64,000 nt of DNA, from the NCBI GenBank assembly GCA_016785225.1, contig JAFBJZ010000324.1:1077501-1141500 (forward strand), written 5' to 3'. Shown here in pieces: positions 12,173 to 24,094 of the stretch. Position 1 is the first letter of the stretch. Every line of letters begins with the position of its first letter. Source of the DNA: Psettodes erumei (lineage: Eukaryota > Chordata > Actinopteri > Pleuronectiformes > Psettodidae). Made by a program: the position numbers and the translations under genes. The notes below the pieces were generated by a model. That model did no database searches and was not told where the DNA came from. It saw only the letters and a program-made list of their open reading frames with translations.

Positions 12173-15100
12173 AACTAACACATACAGACACACACAAAAC
12201 AGTGTGTGATAATTAGTTCATTTTCATATTAGGGTGAAGGATGCAAATAATTATTCTGGTTCATTTCATTTAACAATATTTACAACAAGCTGAAGGAAGG
12301 TGTAGAATTAATATCACTATAGCAGGTAAGTCCTTGAGGAAGAAAATCTTTGAATAACTTGGAAAAAAGGGGGTTATTGAAAAGCTGGTCCGTTTTGCCT
12401 TGTGCTGTCACTCATGTTTTCACATCTCTCCTCTCTTATTTCTGCTGAGGTCACAGACGAGAAATGAAAGAGAAAGAATATTTGTCACCTGCACAAAGCC
12501 AAAGAGAACCATTCCTTCTCTGTTTGTTTTGCTGCCTGCTGGATATCGAAAAGTAATTTGATTTGAAGTCTCTGATCGATTAGAGACTCTATGTTCAACC
12601 ACTGCTTCTACTGAGGAAAATCAAAAGGTGCAGCTGTTTTGAAATGGGCTCTGACACAGCACGGGGTATTGCTGTTTATACTACAAATCCTGAAACAGTG
12701 GTAGTGATATGTTGTTTACTAAACTGCCAGTCCTCCCTCTAACATTTCTCTGTTTGAATTGGCAAAGGCTGTGCTGCATATTAATCTTTACCTTAATAAA
12801 TCATTAATCCTGTATTAAGTCTAAAACACCCCTGAGAAAATTCCTAATTCAGTGCATATGAACTTGTTTTAGCTAGAGTGAAGTTATTTTGAAAAGGGCA
12901 GACTCATCACACTATTTTGTTCAAGATTGTGTTAATAATAATAAATTATTATTATTATTATTATGTTATAGAGTGCTTGCAAAATACTGGATAATATGAA
13001 ACACTAAAATTACACTTTAAAAGTAGCCTACATTGAGTAATTAAAAGTTGGTCTGAAAATGTGAGTTATGTGTAGTTTTCTTTTGAATAGATACACACAC
13101 GTGCTGTCACAAATGCTCCACGGGGAGGGAGCAGCAATGGAGAGAGCGCTGTCACCCACGGCCCAGTACTCAGCGCTGAAAGGGATAAGAGGCTGGCATC
13201 CGATCAATGGAGAATGTGGGAAGGCGTATGGTGGTGGAGGAGGTCAGAGAGGTAGGAAGTGGCCTGGTTACGGAGGGCTAAGTGAGTAATGAATTGGATG
13301 CTTTGTGGGAGAGGAAGTCAGTGGCCATACTTGAACTTTTCTCGCTTGAGTATCAGATTTTTGAGTGAATGTGAGTTAAAAGCACATCAAGTATGGAGAT
13401 TGTTCATTTTTAAAAAATGGTTTGGCTGCTGTGTCTGGAAAAATGAAGCTAATGTGGAAGTGCCCTAAACCTGTATTCTACCAGGTGATCATCATCATCG
13501 AAAAGAAGTCTGTTTGTATTGAAATTTATAAGAAAATGACCATACTTCTCATTGTCTATATTACTTCAGCAAATGTAATATGGTTTTTTTTCGAGATTTT
13601 TTTTCAATTTCAATTAAGACATAGTGTAGTATAGCATGGCCCATGGGGTGGGGGGGTGGGGAGTGTTCAGTCAAAGCCCAGTAAGCCCACAAGTGTCCTC
13701 CAGTCCCCAGTCAGATCCACCCCACAGCAGTGGAGAGGTCTTAAGGGATCTCCAGCTCAAATATGCGCAGAAGATAAACTGCAGCATCATTGAGCCTTTT
13801 CACCACAACAAAACTCCCGCAGCTTCCCACGTCATACGAAAGATTCCATAATGAGTTGCATGCACTGGAATTAAATCTTGTTGCGTTAGATCAAATAAAG
13901 ATCACAATGATGTTTGGACTTGTGGAATCATGCCCAGAAATAATCACACCCTGTTTGATGTCAGCTTTTGTGAGCCCGTGGAAAAAATACTACATTGTTC
14001 TGAATTTGTACAAAAGCATTGTGCACAAAAGAACGCGAGGCTGTGAAACATTTATCTAACAGAGGACTTTCACAAAAGAGGAATGAAAAAAATGTGCTCA
14101 TGACATTGAAAGCTACAAGCTTTTGTCTCTTTGCAGCTTTATACAATTAGCTAGTGAGAATAATAACTGTCCAATCACAAAATTACTTTTATTGTCCAAT
14201 TCACAGCGGTCTCTGGGGTATGGATATCTCCTGAGGCACTGAGAGCGTGTCCCCCAGGTACCAAAGACTACAGGTTTTACATAGATGAGTTATCAGAGAC
14301 CTTTACTTTTACTGCCGCAAAGATACTTATGTTAAATCCCACACTACCATAAAAGAAATGGCAGATGTTTCAACCTTTAACTCCTAGTGCTGTTATATTT
14401 ATTATAATACATCCTTTAGTTCTTTCAGGGGCTGTAAGCTACACATTTGTTTGAACAATCTGGCATTATTTGCAGCTGATGAACTGGTAATTAATTTAAT
14501 TTACAGACTACCATCTCTGAGAAAGAGGTGCTGATCCTTTAGGACATTTGCATATGTACAAAACATCACGGAGCGCATCAGAGAGGACAAACTTTGACAT
14601 TGTTATCCCTGTGATCAGTTTATTGCAGTAGCCTGCCTCCTGACAAGACTATCAAAACAACCTGCCAGGGTTTTCACTGAGCCCATCTCTTTTTGGAGAT
14701 TAAAGAGTGAGATAATATAAAAAAGGTATTGTCTGCTGCCATTCTGCTGACCTTGAAGATGTCTAACACAAAGTTCCCCACATCCACAAACTACACACAT
14801 CCAGGTCAGTTGTAAATATTCAGCAGTAAGATATGTTTTGTTTTGTTTTTTTAAATACTAATGAATAATGACTTGACTTGAGATAAATGTGTATTACCCC
14901 AACCCCCTTTATAATTTGTGTTTAAGGCAGTCCCTTACTGATTATAATTGAACTGAATTATAATAATTCAGGTGTTGTGCCGCAGCTGCCTTTGCATTGT
15001 GGTTCTGTGCACAGTAAGGCTGAGAAAGGTCGAATAATTTAGCGAAATAACAAGTCACATAATTTGCAATGCACTAAAATTTCCATGCTGTTATAGCAGC

Positions 15101-15454
15101 TGCAAATGTAAACATTTCTCAGAGAGCTACAGTCCAGATCTTAAGTCGTGTGCCGCCAAGAGGCACAACGCTCTGTTTAGTGGAAACACAGTAAATTGTT
15201 TGGGTCGGCATTTACACGCCAAATTAAGTTTTCATTGCTGTGCTAGTCAATTTCTGAGATCAAAAGCATATCCAGATCTGCAGAGAATCGAAGGGCATTA
15301 ACGAAGCTTCGTTCAGTTTTAACTGAGCAGCATTATGTTTTGCCTCATGCACGAAGGCTTGCGTCAGTCAGCAGCTTCAAAACACACACAGAACTGCAGT
15401 CGCTCTCAGTTTCTTCCAGCTTGTATGGCGTTGAACATTTTTAAGAGATTTATT
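12173..15454. other. Intergenic, no gene seen
   Basis: AT-rich. A self-complementary AAT/ATT run lies at 12932-12963 (taataataataaattattat and onward) that can fold on itself. No exon, tRNA or other RNA gene was recognised. Confidence 0.5.
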
Positions 15455-15532
15455 GCACGCTGGAATAGACTCCAGCCCCCCTCCGGAGCAGGAACAGATG
15501 GGCAAAGAAAATTAATGAGTGAATGAATGAGG
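15455..15532 (+). repeat. Tail fragment of a dispersed fish repeat
   Basis: Reads CGCTGGAATAGACTCCAGCC, then a C-run, then after a short gap ATGGGCAAAGAAAATTAATG and GAATGAATGA. This resembles the common fish repeat end 'GGATTGGCTCCAGCCCCCC ... GGATAAGCGG ... AGAAAATGAATGAATGA'. It is short and diverged. Confidence 0.5.
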
Positions 15533-18500
15533 ACCTGCAGGTATGCTTGACTAGGCTAATCACCGACTGAGAAGAGAGGGAATATTGGTTTTCAATACTT
15601 CAGATTTTACACGCATCTATGATCAACGTTTGAAAAGCGACACTTAATGACCAATAATAATGTAAAATCAGAAATATGTAACATGTATTTACCAAATACT
15701 ATAGTTTTTTTCTCTACCACCTCACATATATTTGCCATAGTTTTCAATGAACACTGACAGCATTCCTGTACCTTTGTTTGAAGGAGTTTATGTGAGAAGG
15801 CTGAATGGAGCTGAGGACTGAGGGAGACTTTGATCATGCTGACCCACCGTAAGGAGGATGTGTGATCTCTGTAATGAGCAGCACTGCAGCTGCCACAGTC
15901 CTCTCCTTAAATGCATCAATATTTAGCCACTCTTCCACTTCAGCTCTTTCAAAACCACGCTGTTCGATTAAATGGAGTGTGCTTAACTGTGTGATTCTGC
16001 AGCTCTTGCCCTCAGCGGATACGTAGCTATGCAGATGCAGTAGCTTCACCTCCCTTGGAAAAGCCCAATGTTTGAAGAGTTTGTTAAGCCAGTGTAACAT
16101 TCTCATTCTCCTCATCCTGCTTTTTTCCCCACTTTTGCCGCATTTTTTTTCCCAGGGTCAATATTTCCCCTTCTTTTCCCCTCCAAGGAGCAGGAACTAA
16201 CAATTACCTCTCTCCACCTTAAAACTTGCTTCTGAATGCCACACAACTCTTCAGGGTCTGGACTCAAATGAAATGATCTCCAAACAATAAAAAGGTGAAA
16301 ATGTGTATGGCTCAGGGCTTTGTTTGTGCTGGAACTGCAGCCTCTGTGCGCGGGGACCTCCTGATTTCCACATTAAGCACTGATATGGCTCTGTGCTCTC
16401 ATGAGGGAATGGTATGTATTTACTTTCAGCTCTTGTTCTGTCAGCAATAGTTGGCAATATTATCTGCTACTTTTACTCCACTGACATGTTAGTTATGTAA
16501 GAGTCGCCAGCATGGCCCGATGGTGGTGGTTCCTGGTGGGAGTGGGAAGGTACACAAAACATTTCCTGCCAATTCGGCCGTTAGTTTCCCAAATATGTTC
16601 ATCACGTACAAGTAAAACAAACACAGACGGACAGTGATGGTCAGATAACCTTCTTAGTAGAGCAAGATGGTTATAATGCATAAAGACATACAGTATATCA
16701 GTGCTTTATGAATGTGGGCCTGCTCCATGTCAGTGAGGACACATGCAGACATACTAAGTAAGTGTAATGTTTGTGGACTGTCCTCACTCATGCTGCGTAT
16801 CCTCTGTTACAGTTTCAGTCCAGCTGCTCTGAGCTACTGTAAGTGAAGAAGCCTTATTGACTCGCTTCAGGGGTGAGCAGCAAAAGTTTTGCATGAAATA
16901 TCAATGCATTTGTTACCACGGAGCCCTTTTTGGAGAAAATGAAATCAACGGCCACATCTTGTGACTGTACACAAGTGGTTTTTGTGCGTTCACCAATGTG
17001 TGGCAGCCAGGCCGCAGTATCAGGAGCATACAGACACATTTTTTTGGCCACTCGGGGGCAGCAGAAACAGGTTTTGGAAGTTTGGAAAACAGCGCTGACA
17101 AATCATCAGCTTTTAAGTTGACACTGTGAATGTATTAGCAAACATTTGATAGACAACAAATGACCTGTGGGGAAATTTCCCACGACCCCACGGGGCGTTT
17201 GTGCAAGCAGTTGATGACAAGCCATAATTATGGTTTATTGTTGAGCGGCATCTCGCGCTTGTGAGAGACTGCATTAGTATTTTCAGCAAATGCCCTAAAA
17301 TGACATGTTTATGTTGACGTGACAAAGTCCTCTGGTGGCTGTGCAGAGGAAGTCAGACGACATTGTAGAGGACAATGTAGGAGGAGCGCGGGGCGGATGG
17401 ATGGACGGTTCAGTGAAAACGCTGGACTTTGACATAGGAGACCACTCTGCCTTTGCAAACCGCCAGTCACCTCAACCGCATCTTTATAATTGTAACCGCG
17501 CTGCCAAAGGTCATTGGCTCTCTTTAAGCTCTGCTCTCAGCCCGTCTCTGTGCCAGCGACACGCTGCTCTGTGTTTAGCAGCTGGTTTCCCACCGTGTCC
17601 GCCTCATGTTTGGAGCCGAGCGGGTCGTGTACGGAGCTGACGGCAGCCGCCTGCTTCAGCAGGGTGAGGAGCTGCAGATACTGTCGCTGTGAACGACTCG
17701 TTCATGCTGTTTCCACATTGTTATTATAAAAATAGCGATTACAGCCGCATTAAAGAAAGAGCGAGAACAAAGGTTAATATATTGTATGACCTTTGAGAGG
17801 GTTTCAGGCAACTTAATGTAATCCTGTAGCACAACTACAAAGAAAAAAAACTTTTTTAAGCTGATCTTTCATCCGCATCACTTGGTTTCCGTCAGCAGAT
17901 GGATTTGAATCAGCTGTCAGAGCGATGGCTCAGCTGCCATCGTGTGACGTGTAAATGCGACCAGGTCCGTGGCAACGGAGCCAACGCCATCTGCTGTTGA
18001 AGATCCTGAGATGTGGCAAAAAAAAAAGTCAATGGACCTTAAAATTAAAGTCCCCCTTCAGTCAAAAATGCACTCTGCTCATTGTTCCCTCACCCGGATG
18101 TTCGAGCTTCACTGTGAGTGCGCAGGCTGTCTGTGTGTGCGCTCCTTAAAGCTGAGTTAAAGCCAAACTCATAGACCGTGAGTGTGTTTGACTTAATGTA
18201 GGGAAACCTCAGCACTCACCAAATTATTATTCGAAACAGAGCATTTCATAAATCAGGTGGGGACCTTCCAGTGAGTTTTCACACACACTTGTTTTAAGGC
18301 TATTTACTCTCCAGTCGTAAATGAACAGGGCTGTGTATTTCTCTTGCCCTTAATATGTGTAAACAGATTTGGCACTCGTTCCCTCTGCTCACTCCATTGC
18401 TCAGCGGTGATGTTTGCAGCGACCCCATTACCTCTCACTCTAGTTGGGCGTTATACATTACTTACATACTTACATTAGCGTTGGGATCGGTCTGTGTTGG

Positions 18501-19706
18501 CAAATTACATTTGTTGAGTCGCACCACCAAACTCAAAGTGACCGATGGAATAAATAGTTAAACCCTTATTGATGTGGGCGCCGCGTCTGAAATATATTCA
18601 GGTGAAGGTCTCACCACCACCCACCCAACCCTGCCCGGCTCTGGCACGACGTCAAGTTCTGCCTGTTATGAGACATCCAAGACCTCAAAGATGCCTGGAA
18701 AAAGGACAGCGAAGCCCTTCAGGCATCATGTCCAATCAATACTCTTCTCAGCTTTTTGGTGTGCAGCAGATCAATGGAGCCGTGAAATAGAAAGCCAGAA
18801 GAATTCAACTCATGCTGTTATCCACTTTCCGGTCTTCAAAGTGATATTCCATGTCCATTTTTTTTTTTTTTCCTGCAGTGGACTCTGTAAAGAAAGGAAT
18901 CAGACAAAATGCAGCCTTGTAATTGCAGGAGCCCTGACGAAGCAGCGTGCGTAGCCGGTGCGTGCAGGTAGTCGAGCCGTCTCCACGCTGCCGGCTGTTT
19001 CACGCGCCCTCATAACATGCACACAGGCTCATTTAGCATGCTGGCTAACGACGATTTCGGTTTTCTCGTGCAGAGTCGTGGCCGCGAAGGTCAGCCGCAG
19101 TTTATGCCTGTCTGTCAAAGTGCGATGCAGGGAAGAAGAATTTATTCAACTGCTGCACACACTGGGAGTACAAATACAGCATATCGACTGTATCTTACAC
19201 TGTTTACTACTCTACTGTACGTTTAATTAAGAGCTTCCCAGGTGCAGATATGTGATGTTTCATATTGTGTGTAACGGTGGTCGGTTTCATTGTGTTGTTC
19301 TCAGCTGTGCACACGGGAATAGCTGTGTAATCAATAAGAAAAGGGAGTTTGAGAGATGAGTTCAGATGTTGCATTTCTGGCAAGTATACTGGCAGCAACA
19401 ATTTTAGCACAGCAGAACTTTATGTTTTCTTCTTCACTGCTCCATTAATCGCTTTACGACCCCTCAGTCAGTCCGCGCTGCCAGACTTTTTACTTTATTG
19501 GGCAGGTGAAAATGGTCCTGGGTGGCTTGTGATCATTTTGAAAACTTTTTTTTTTTTTGTGCCATTTGGCCGGTTGCCCCGGTGAAAAATTAGGCACCTC
19601 CAGTTCGTATGTACCCATCAGGGAGATTGACAAGCTATGAGATTAATAAGGCCGAACAGCCGGAGACACATCTCTGTCTTCAGCAGCAGAATATATATTT
19701 GTACGT
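15533..19706. other. Intergenic, no gene seen
   Basis: No coding exon was recognised. Slightly CG-richer stretches occur at 17360-17690 and 18940-19100. An acceptor-like site (T-run then TCCTGCAG) lies at 18861-18878. Open frames here have no recognisable protein character. Confidence 0.45.
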
Positions 19707-19707
19707 A

Positions 19708-19800
19708 CAGTGGGGTCCAAAACTCTGAGACCACTTTCCCATTCACTTGACAGCTTGACAGCTAATTTGCACCCACAGTCCCAGACAGGACTGGAAATAA
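19708..19800 (+). mobile_element. Left-end fragment of a Tc1/mariner-like element
   Basis: After TA (19706-19707) comes CAGTGGGGTCCAAAACTCTG, then AGACCACTTTC, matching the terminal repeat of a Tc1/mariner group seen in fish. No inverted partner end was found downstream within about 1 kb, so only a fragment remains and its right limit is uncertain. Confidence 0.5.
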
Positions 19801-22800
19801 CAAATGACAAAAAATGTCTTCATAATAAAGTTATGATGAAAAGAAAAGGAACTAAAGGAAGGAAGGAACACTTTCTCAAAGTCTGGAACTAACAGTACAA
19901 AACAGACAAATATATAACACTGCAAAAAAAGTTTGAGCACAGATTAAATCTGAGTGGATTTTAACCTTGTCTGATTTTTAAAGTGTTTGTTGTTCAGTTC
20001 CCTCTTTCCAGGAGTAAAGGCACGGGCCGGGCCGCTCGGTGCCAGGCAGGTCCTGCAGCACTGGGGCCAACCCCGGGGGGGAAAATCATTGGACGTAAGC
20101 ACATGATGGTAGAAAGCTTCATTTCACCGGCTGAAGCTGTTTACTGTTACACATATGAGCCAGAATCTCACTCAACGCATTTTTTCTACAGATTAACTTA
20201 ATTAGTAATTAGTGTTTTGATTGCAGTGCTACTTAAATTGAATAATTTTACCTCATGTTGTGGGTACTTTTTCTGAGTACCTCTCCCACCTCTGCAGTAT
20301 GTCCCAGTAACTAAATGTTAAACAGAGTCACAATAGGTGCAAACAGACGTAACACTCTGCTGCTGTCGTGAGTTATGAGCGCCCGGCCGCGGGATCGATG
20401 TTTACTGCGTTGGTCCAGGTGAGGGCAGTGTATCACAGCTTTGTCGCCGCGCGGCCTGAGACACGTGTGTTAATCTAGCACATTCTGCACGACGCGCGCG
20501 CCCGAGGAGAGCCCGGCCTCAGGTGAACGTGGGGAAATGGATCGAAAGCCCCGCTTTGAAGCGTCATCTTGACTTATTACTGAGATCAGGAAGAGCTGTG
20601 ATACTGCAGCTTCTAACACTTTTATATCCGCTGGCTGTTATTACAGAGTGGATGTGGTTGCCAGTGTATTATACACCCCACCTCCTCCTCCTCCTCTCCC
20701 TCCCTCCCTGCCTCTCCAAGTGATTCTGCGATGAGTGGATTATCTCACTTCTCCTGTGCGCAGATGTTGTGTTGTCTCATGTAATTATTGTCTGCCAAAT
20801 GGCCACCGAATGCACGCAGGAGCGCAAAAACCCACTGAATGAGCGTTCTTCCCTGTTTCCCTCGCACGAGCTTTGTCTGCTCTAAATTGCTGCCCGAGTC
20901 GCGGCGCCTTTGCAGAGCGAGACCTTTTTACTGCGGGATTGTTTTATGTAAGCAGACTCGTGCACATACAGTACCGAGACGGAGGAGTAATTGAGGGCTT
21001 ATTGAGCATCTCACCTCGTATCTGCACAAGGCTGCACTGATGAATAAATAATGGGCCGTCCTTTCAAGTGCATCTTTGAACAGTGTTGAAGTTTTTAACC
21101 CCATGAAAACTGGAGCTTCCAGCCATGCACCCCCCAATAATGCCCCCCCACTGGGTCTTCCTTCATGGGGATGAAGTATCGGTGCGACACAGACACAAAG
21201 GTCTCTCTTACACACAAGTACACACAGAGGCATGCACGCGTATCGCCGACTGTGCAGTTTTGCTGTACGGCTTTTGTCGGTCCCTCAAGGGCCAGTTTTT
21301 TGGAAATGGCACCAGAGACCGCTACGCCCCTGCACAACCCATTCATTTGTGTCCTCACGAGCACATTTGTCACATTAAAAAGTGATGCATGGGGCCCCAA
21401 GAGTTCAAATTTCTGGTCTAATTTCACCGGCATCTACGCGAACCCGCGCCGCCCAAGCGATGACATTGACAAGTAGCAGCCATTCAGATGAACGGGCGAG
21501 TCGTACATCATCGCCGCGTACGGCTTTGAGCGTCGACCTGCCCCCCCCCCCCGATCCTCCATCACAAACCCCATCACCGCCGTGAGCGGTGATCTCGCGA
21601 GTCGGTGGCGAAAGCCACTGGATTAAAGTGTTTGAAATATGGCCGTGTTCCTTCGACGTCGTCACATCATTACAGAAAAACTGCCACGAAAACACATTCA
21701 TCAACAGCGTTAAATCAACTCTCTGCTCTGACATAGTAAAACCATCACTTCTCCGCCAAGATCTGTGCTGGAAACGTTTGTTCAGATAAACAATTCTACT
21801 TATTTTCTGTCAGAAAAAGAGGAAAAAACGGCAGAAACTGGGGGAACAGGGGAATCCATGTGAATAATGAATGATGAATGTTTCTGATTGTTTTTTGGAT
21901 TTCGCTCAGTCGGACAACAAATATCCTTCAGATCTTTGAGTCAAACTGACAGGAGGACATCATCCTGATCACCATCAGATGCCCAGATGAAAATAAATCA
22001 CTGAGGTCAGTCTCGACCCGTGTTTCTTGACTGGGCTTCCAGAACCTTCATGCATGCTGCTCCCTCCGGCTGCAGTGTGACCTGACACTCTAAAGTCTGG
22101 TGGTAAGTCTGCTCCTCTGGCTGCTGACGAGTCGGAGCATTTTAAAACCTCGATGTTTTAACCTCATTGAGTTTTGTCGTGTTTTCGACTGTTCTTACAG
22201 TTTTGGGTTTGTGAAAAATCTGATTTAAAGCCCCAAAGAATTACCTAAGTGGGTAAACTTTATGAGATATCAAATAAAGCAAAGCAGTAAATTGTTCAAC
22301 TTATTTAGAAACACAGAAGGGCAGAGAATCCTGGGTTTATAATTGGACGTGAATCACTTCCCAACCAGTTGGTTGTTTTATGGGATTTTTGATGCAATGC
22401 TAATTATTCATCTCACACTGAACATAAAAAACACTTACTACTACACTTAGTACTTTGCGCCTTCATATTCTTAAAAATACAGCCGAACATGACTCACCAC
22501 TAAGTGGTGTTGGGAAATCAGGGATCTCATCGCTCGTCCAGTCCTGATTCATTATTGATCGATTGATTTTAGTCATTCTGAGACTTGCGTTGTCTGGATT
22601 CACTGACTGGTCCTTTCTGACCGATTAGTGCATCCATTGGTAATCAATACAACACAATCCATCTTGTTAATTGTTTATCAATTGCCAGATCCGCTTTGTG
22701 TTCTACTGCAGAAACGGCTCATAATCCCGGGGTCATTTCCACACAGACCAGCTGCAACAACCGTTTGATCAAGCTGATTAAAAGTGAAGAACCTGCATTT

Positions 22801-23130
22801 ATTGGATTATTAATGTGTTTTTGACCTTCAGCAAAAACAGCTGGCTTGTTCCACAGCTACAGACACTCACATGTGACGACCCCGCTGCAGTTTTCTGCTT
22901 CAGACGATCGTAAATCCAACGTCTTTGGGTTCTTGTGATTTTTCACTGTGATCTGACATTGTATAGATTGAAAATAACTGTTTCTGTACTGCCTTTCCAT
23001 TGTTATCTCAACAGATGGGGCCCCTGTTCTTTGCGGGTGGGGGCCCCACTGAATGTCACCCTCCTCCTGTCATGATCACAATGACAATAAAATTGATAAG
23101 GCACAAGGAAGACAACCTCTCACCCTTCTT
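19801..23130. other. Region upstream of carmil3 with CpG-richer patches
   Basis: CG-rich patches lie at about 20020-20090 (gggccgggccgctcgg), 20370-20530 (gcccggccgcgg and gacgcgcgcgcccga) and 21420-21620. They could be proximal regulatory elements or untranslated exons, but no coding frame is recognisable. 21620-23130 looks ordinary and AT-richer. Confidence 0.4.
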
Positions 23131-23144
23131 TAACTCCACCCCCC

Positions 23145-23201
23145 ACACCACCACCACCACCACCACCACCACACCCCCTCCCTCCCTCCCTCCCTCCCTC
23201 T
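23145..23201 (+). repeat. (CAC)n followed by (CCCT)n tract
   Basis: About nine CAC/ACC units (23146-23173) are followed by five or six CCCT units (to about 23201), some 240 bases before the start codon. The complementary strand is a run of GGGA/GTG that could form a G-quadruplex. Confidence 0.9.
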
Positions 23202-23214
23202 CATGTGTGCTGAA

Positions 23215-23740
23215 GTCGGAAGCGCTCCTCTGGTTTCGCCAGTGCGTGCGCACCGCAGCATCGCTTCGCGTCGCTCCGTCCCGGCTGCCGCCGCCGCCGC
23301 TGCTGCCGCTGAGCCCGGAGCACCTGCAGACAGGCGCGGGGAGGGGAGAGAGAGTTAACCAAAAAAAAGAAGAAGGAGGGAAAAAACTGCGAACAGGAGG
23401 AACAGAGAGGACAGGGAGGAGCGGCGGGACCAGCGCACCATGGCCTCGAAGGAGACCACAGCTGCGGGCTTCGTCAGCGTCAGCAGGGAAATCACAGGTG
23501 AGCACGAGCGAGACTTTTTTTTTTAACCGGAAAGTGTAATTTAACTTCTTCGTTTTTTGCCCTGACGCAGCAGCCGGCGCGTTTATTTCGTCAGGAGTTA
23601 TCTGGCACAGTTCATGTCTGTTTGAAGGCTCGTGATCGATCGAATCGGGTCGAGCGCGTTCACTTTCGGATCGATTTCGGCTTAAAGATTTGTCGAACGC
23701 ACGCGTCCCTCAGCGCAGCCACGAGTTATTTTTGAAGCGC
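23215..23740 (+). promoter_or_regulatory. carmil3: CpG-rich promoter/5'UTR region of carmil3
   Basis: This stretch is far richer in CG dinucleotides than its flanks (for example around 23240-23300 and 23560-23710) and surrounds the first coding exon, as expected of a vertebrate CpG-island promoter. A purine-rich 5'UTR (about 23335-23430) precedes the ATG. No TATA box can be assigned with confidence, so the transcription start is not placed. It is inferred to be the promoter; extra untranslated exons upstream cannot be excluded. Confidence 0.6.
23440..23497 (+). CDS. carmil3: carmil3 exon 1 coding part (residues 1-19)
   Basis: Encodes MASKETTAAGFVSVSREIT and the first base of codon 20, ending at donor GTGAGC. 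The Kozak context is strong and the in-frame upstream TAA at 23356 fixes this as the first possible start. It corresponds to the short variable N-terminus before the PH-like domain. Confidence 0.88.
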
Positions 23741-23808
23741 GAAGCATGTGTGGGTCTGATGTGCATTCATCAAGAGTTTTGTTTTTTATCTCTTTTCTCG
23801 CTCTCTGC

Positions 23809-23883
<75 letters not shown>

Positions 23884-23984
23884 AGTTTTACTGGGCGACA
23901 GGGAGAGCGTGCAAGCAGCAGGCAGCATGGGGTTCATCTGTACACGGGCTGAGCCTCAGTCTCTGCTGGGGAGATTGGACCAGT

Positions 23985-24021
<37 letters not shown>

Positions 24022-24047
24022 ACAATGATGGATAAATAAGGTGTTAA

Positions 24048-24094
<47 letters not shown>

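Noticed and set aside
23000..23539. 179-codon plus-strand open frame overlapping exon 1
   Set aside because: It reads exon 1 in a different frame from the family-matching one and is made of T, P, R and S runs from the CAC and CCCT repeats.
23690..24028. Open frames with long VCVCVC or HTHTHT runs (here and at every dinucleotide array)
   Set aside because: They are translations of (GT)n/(CA)n arrays, which have no stop codons in four of six frames.
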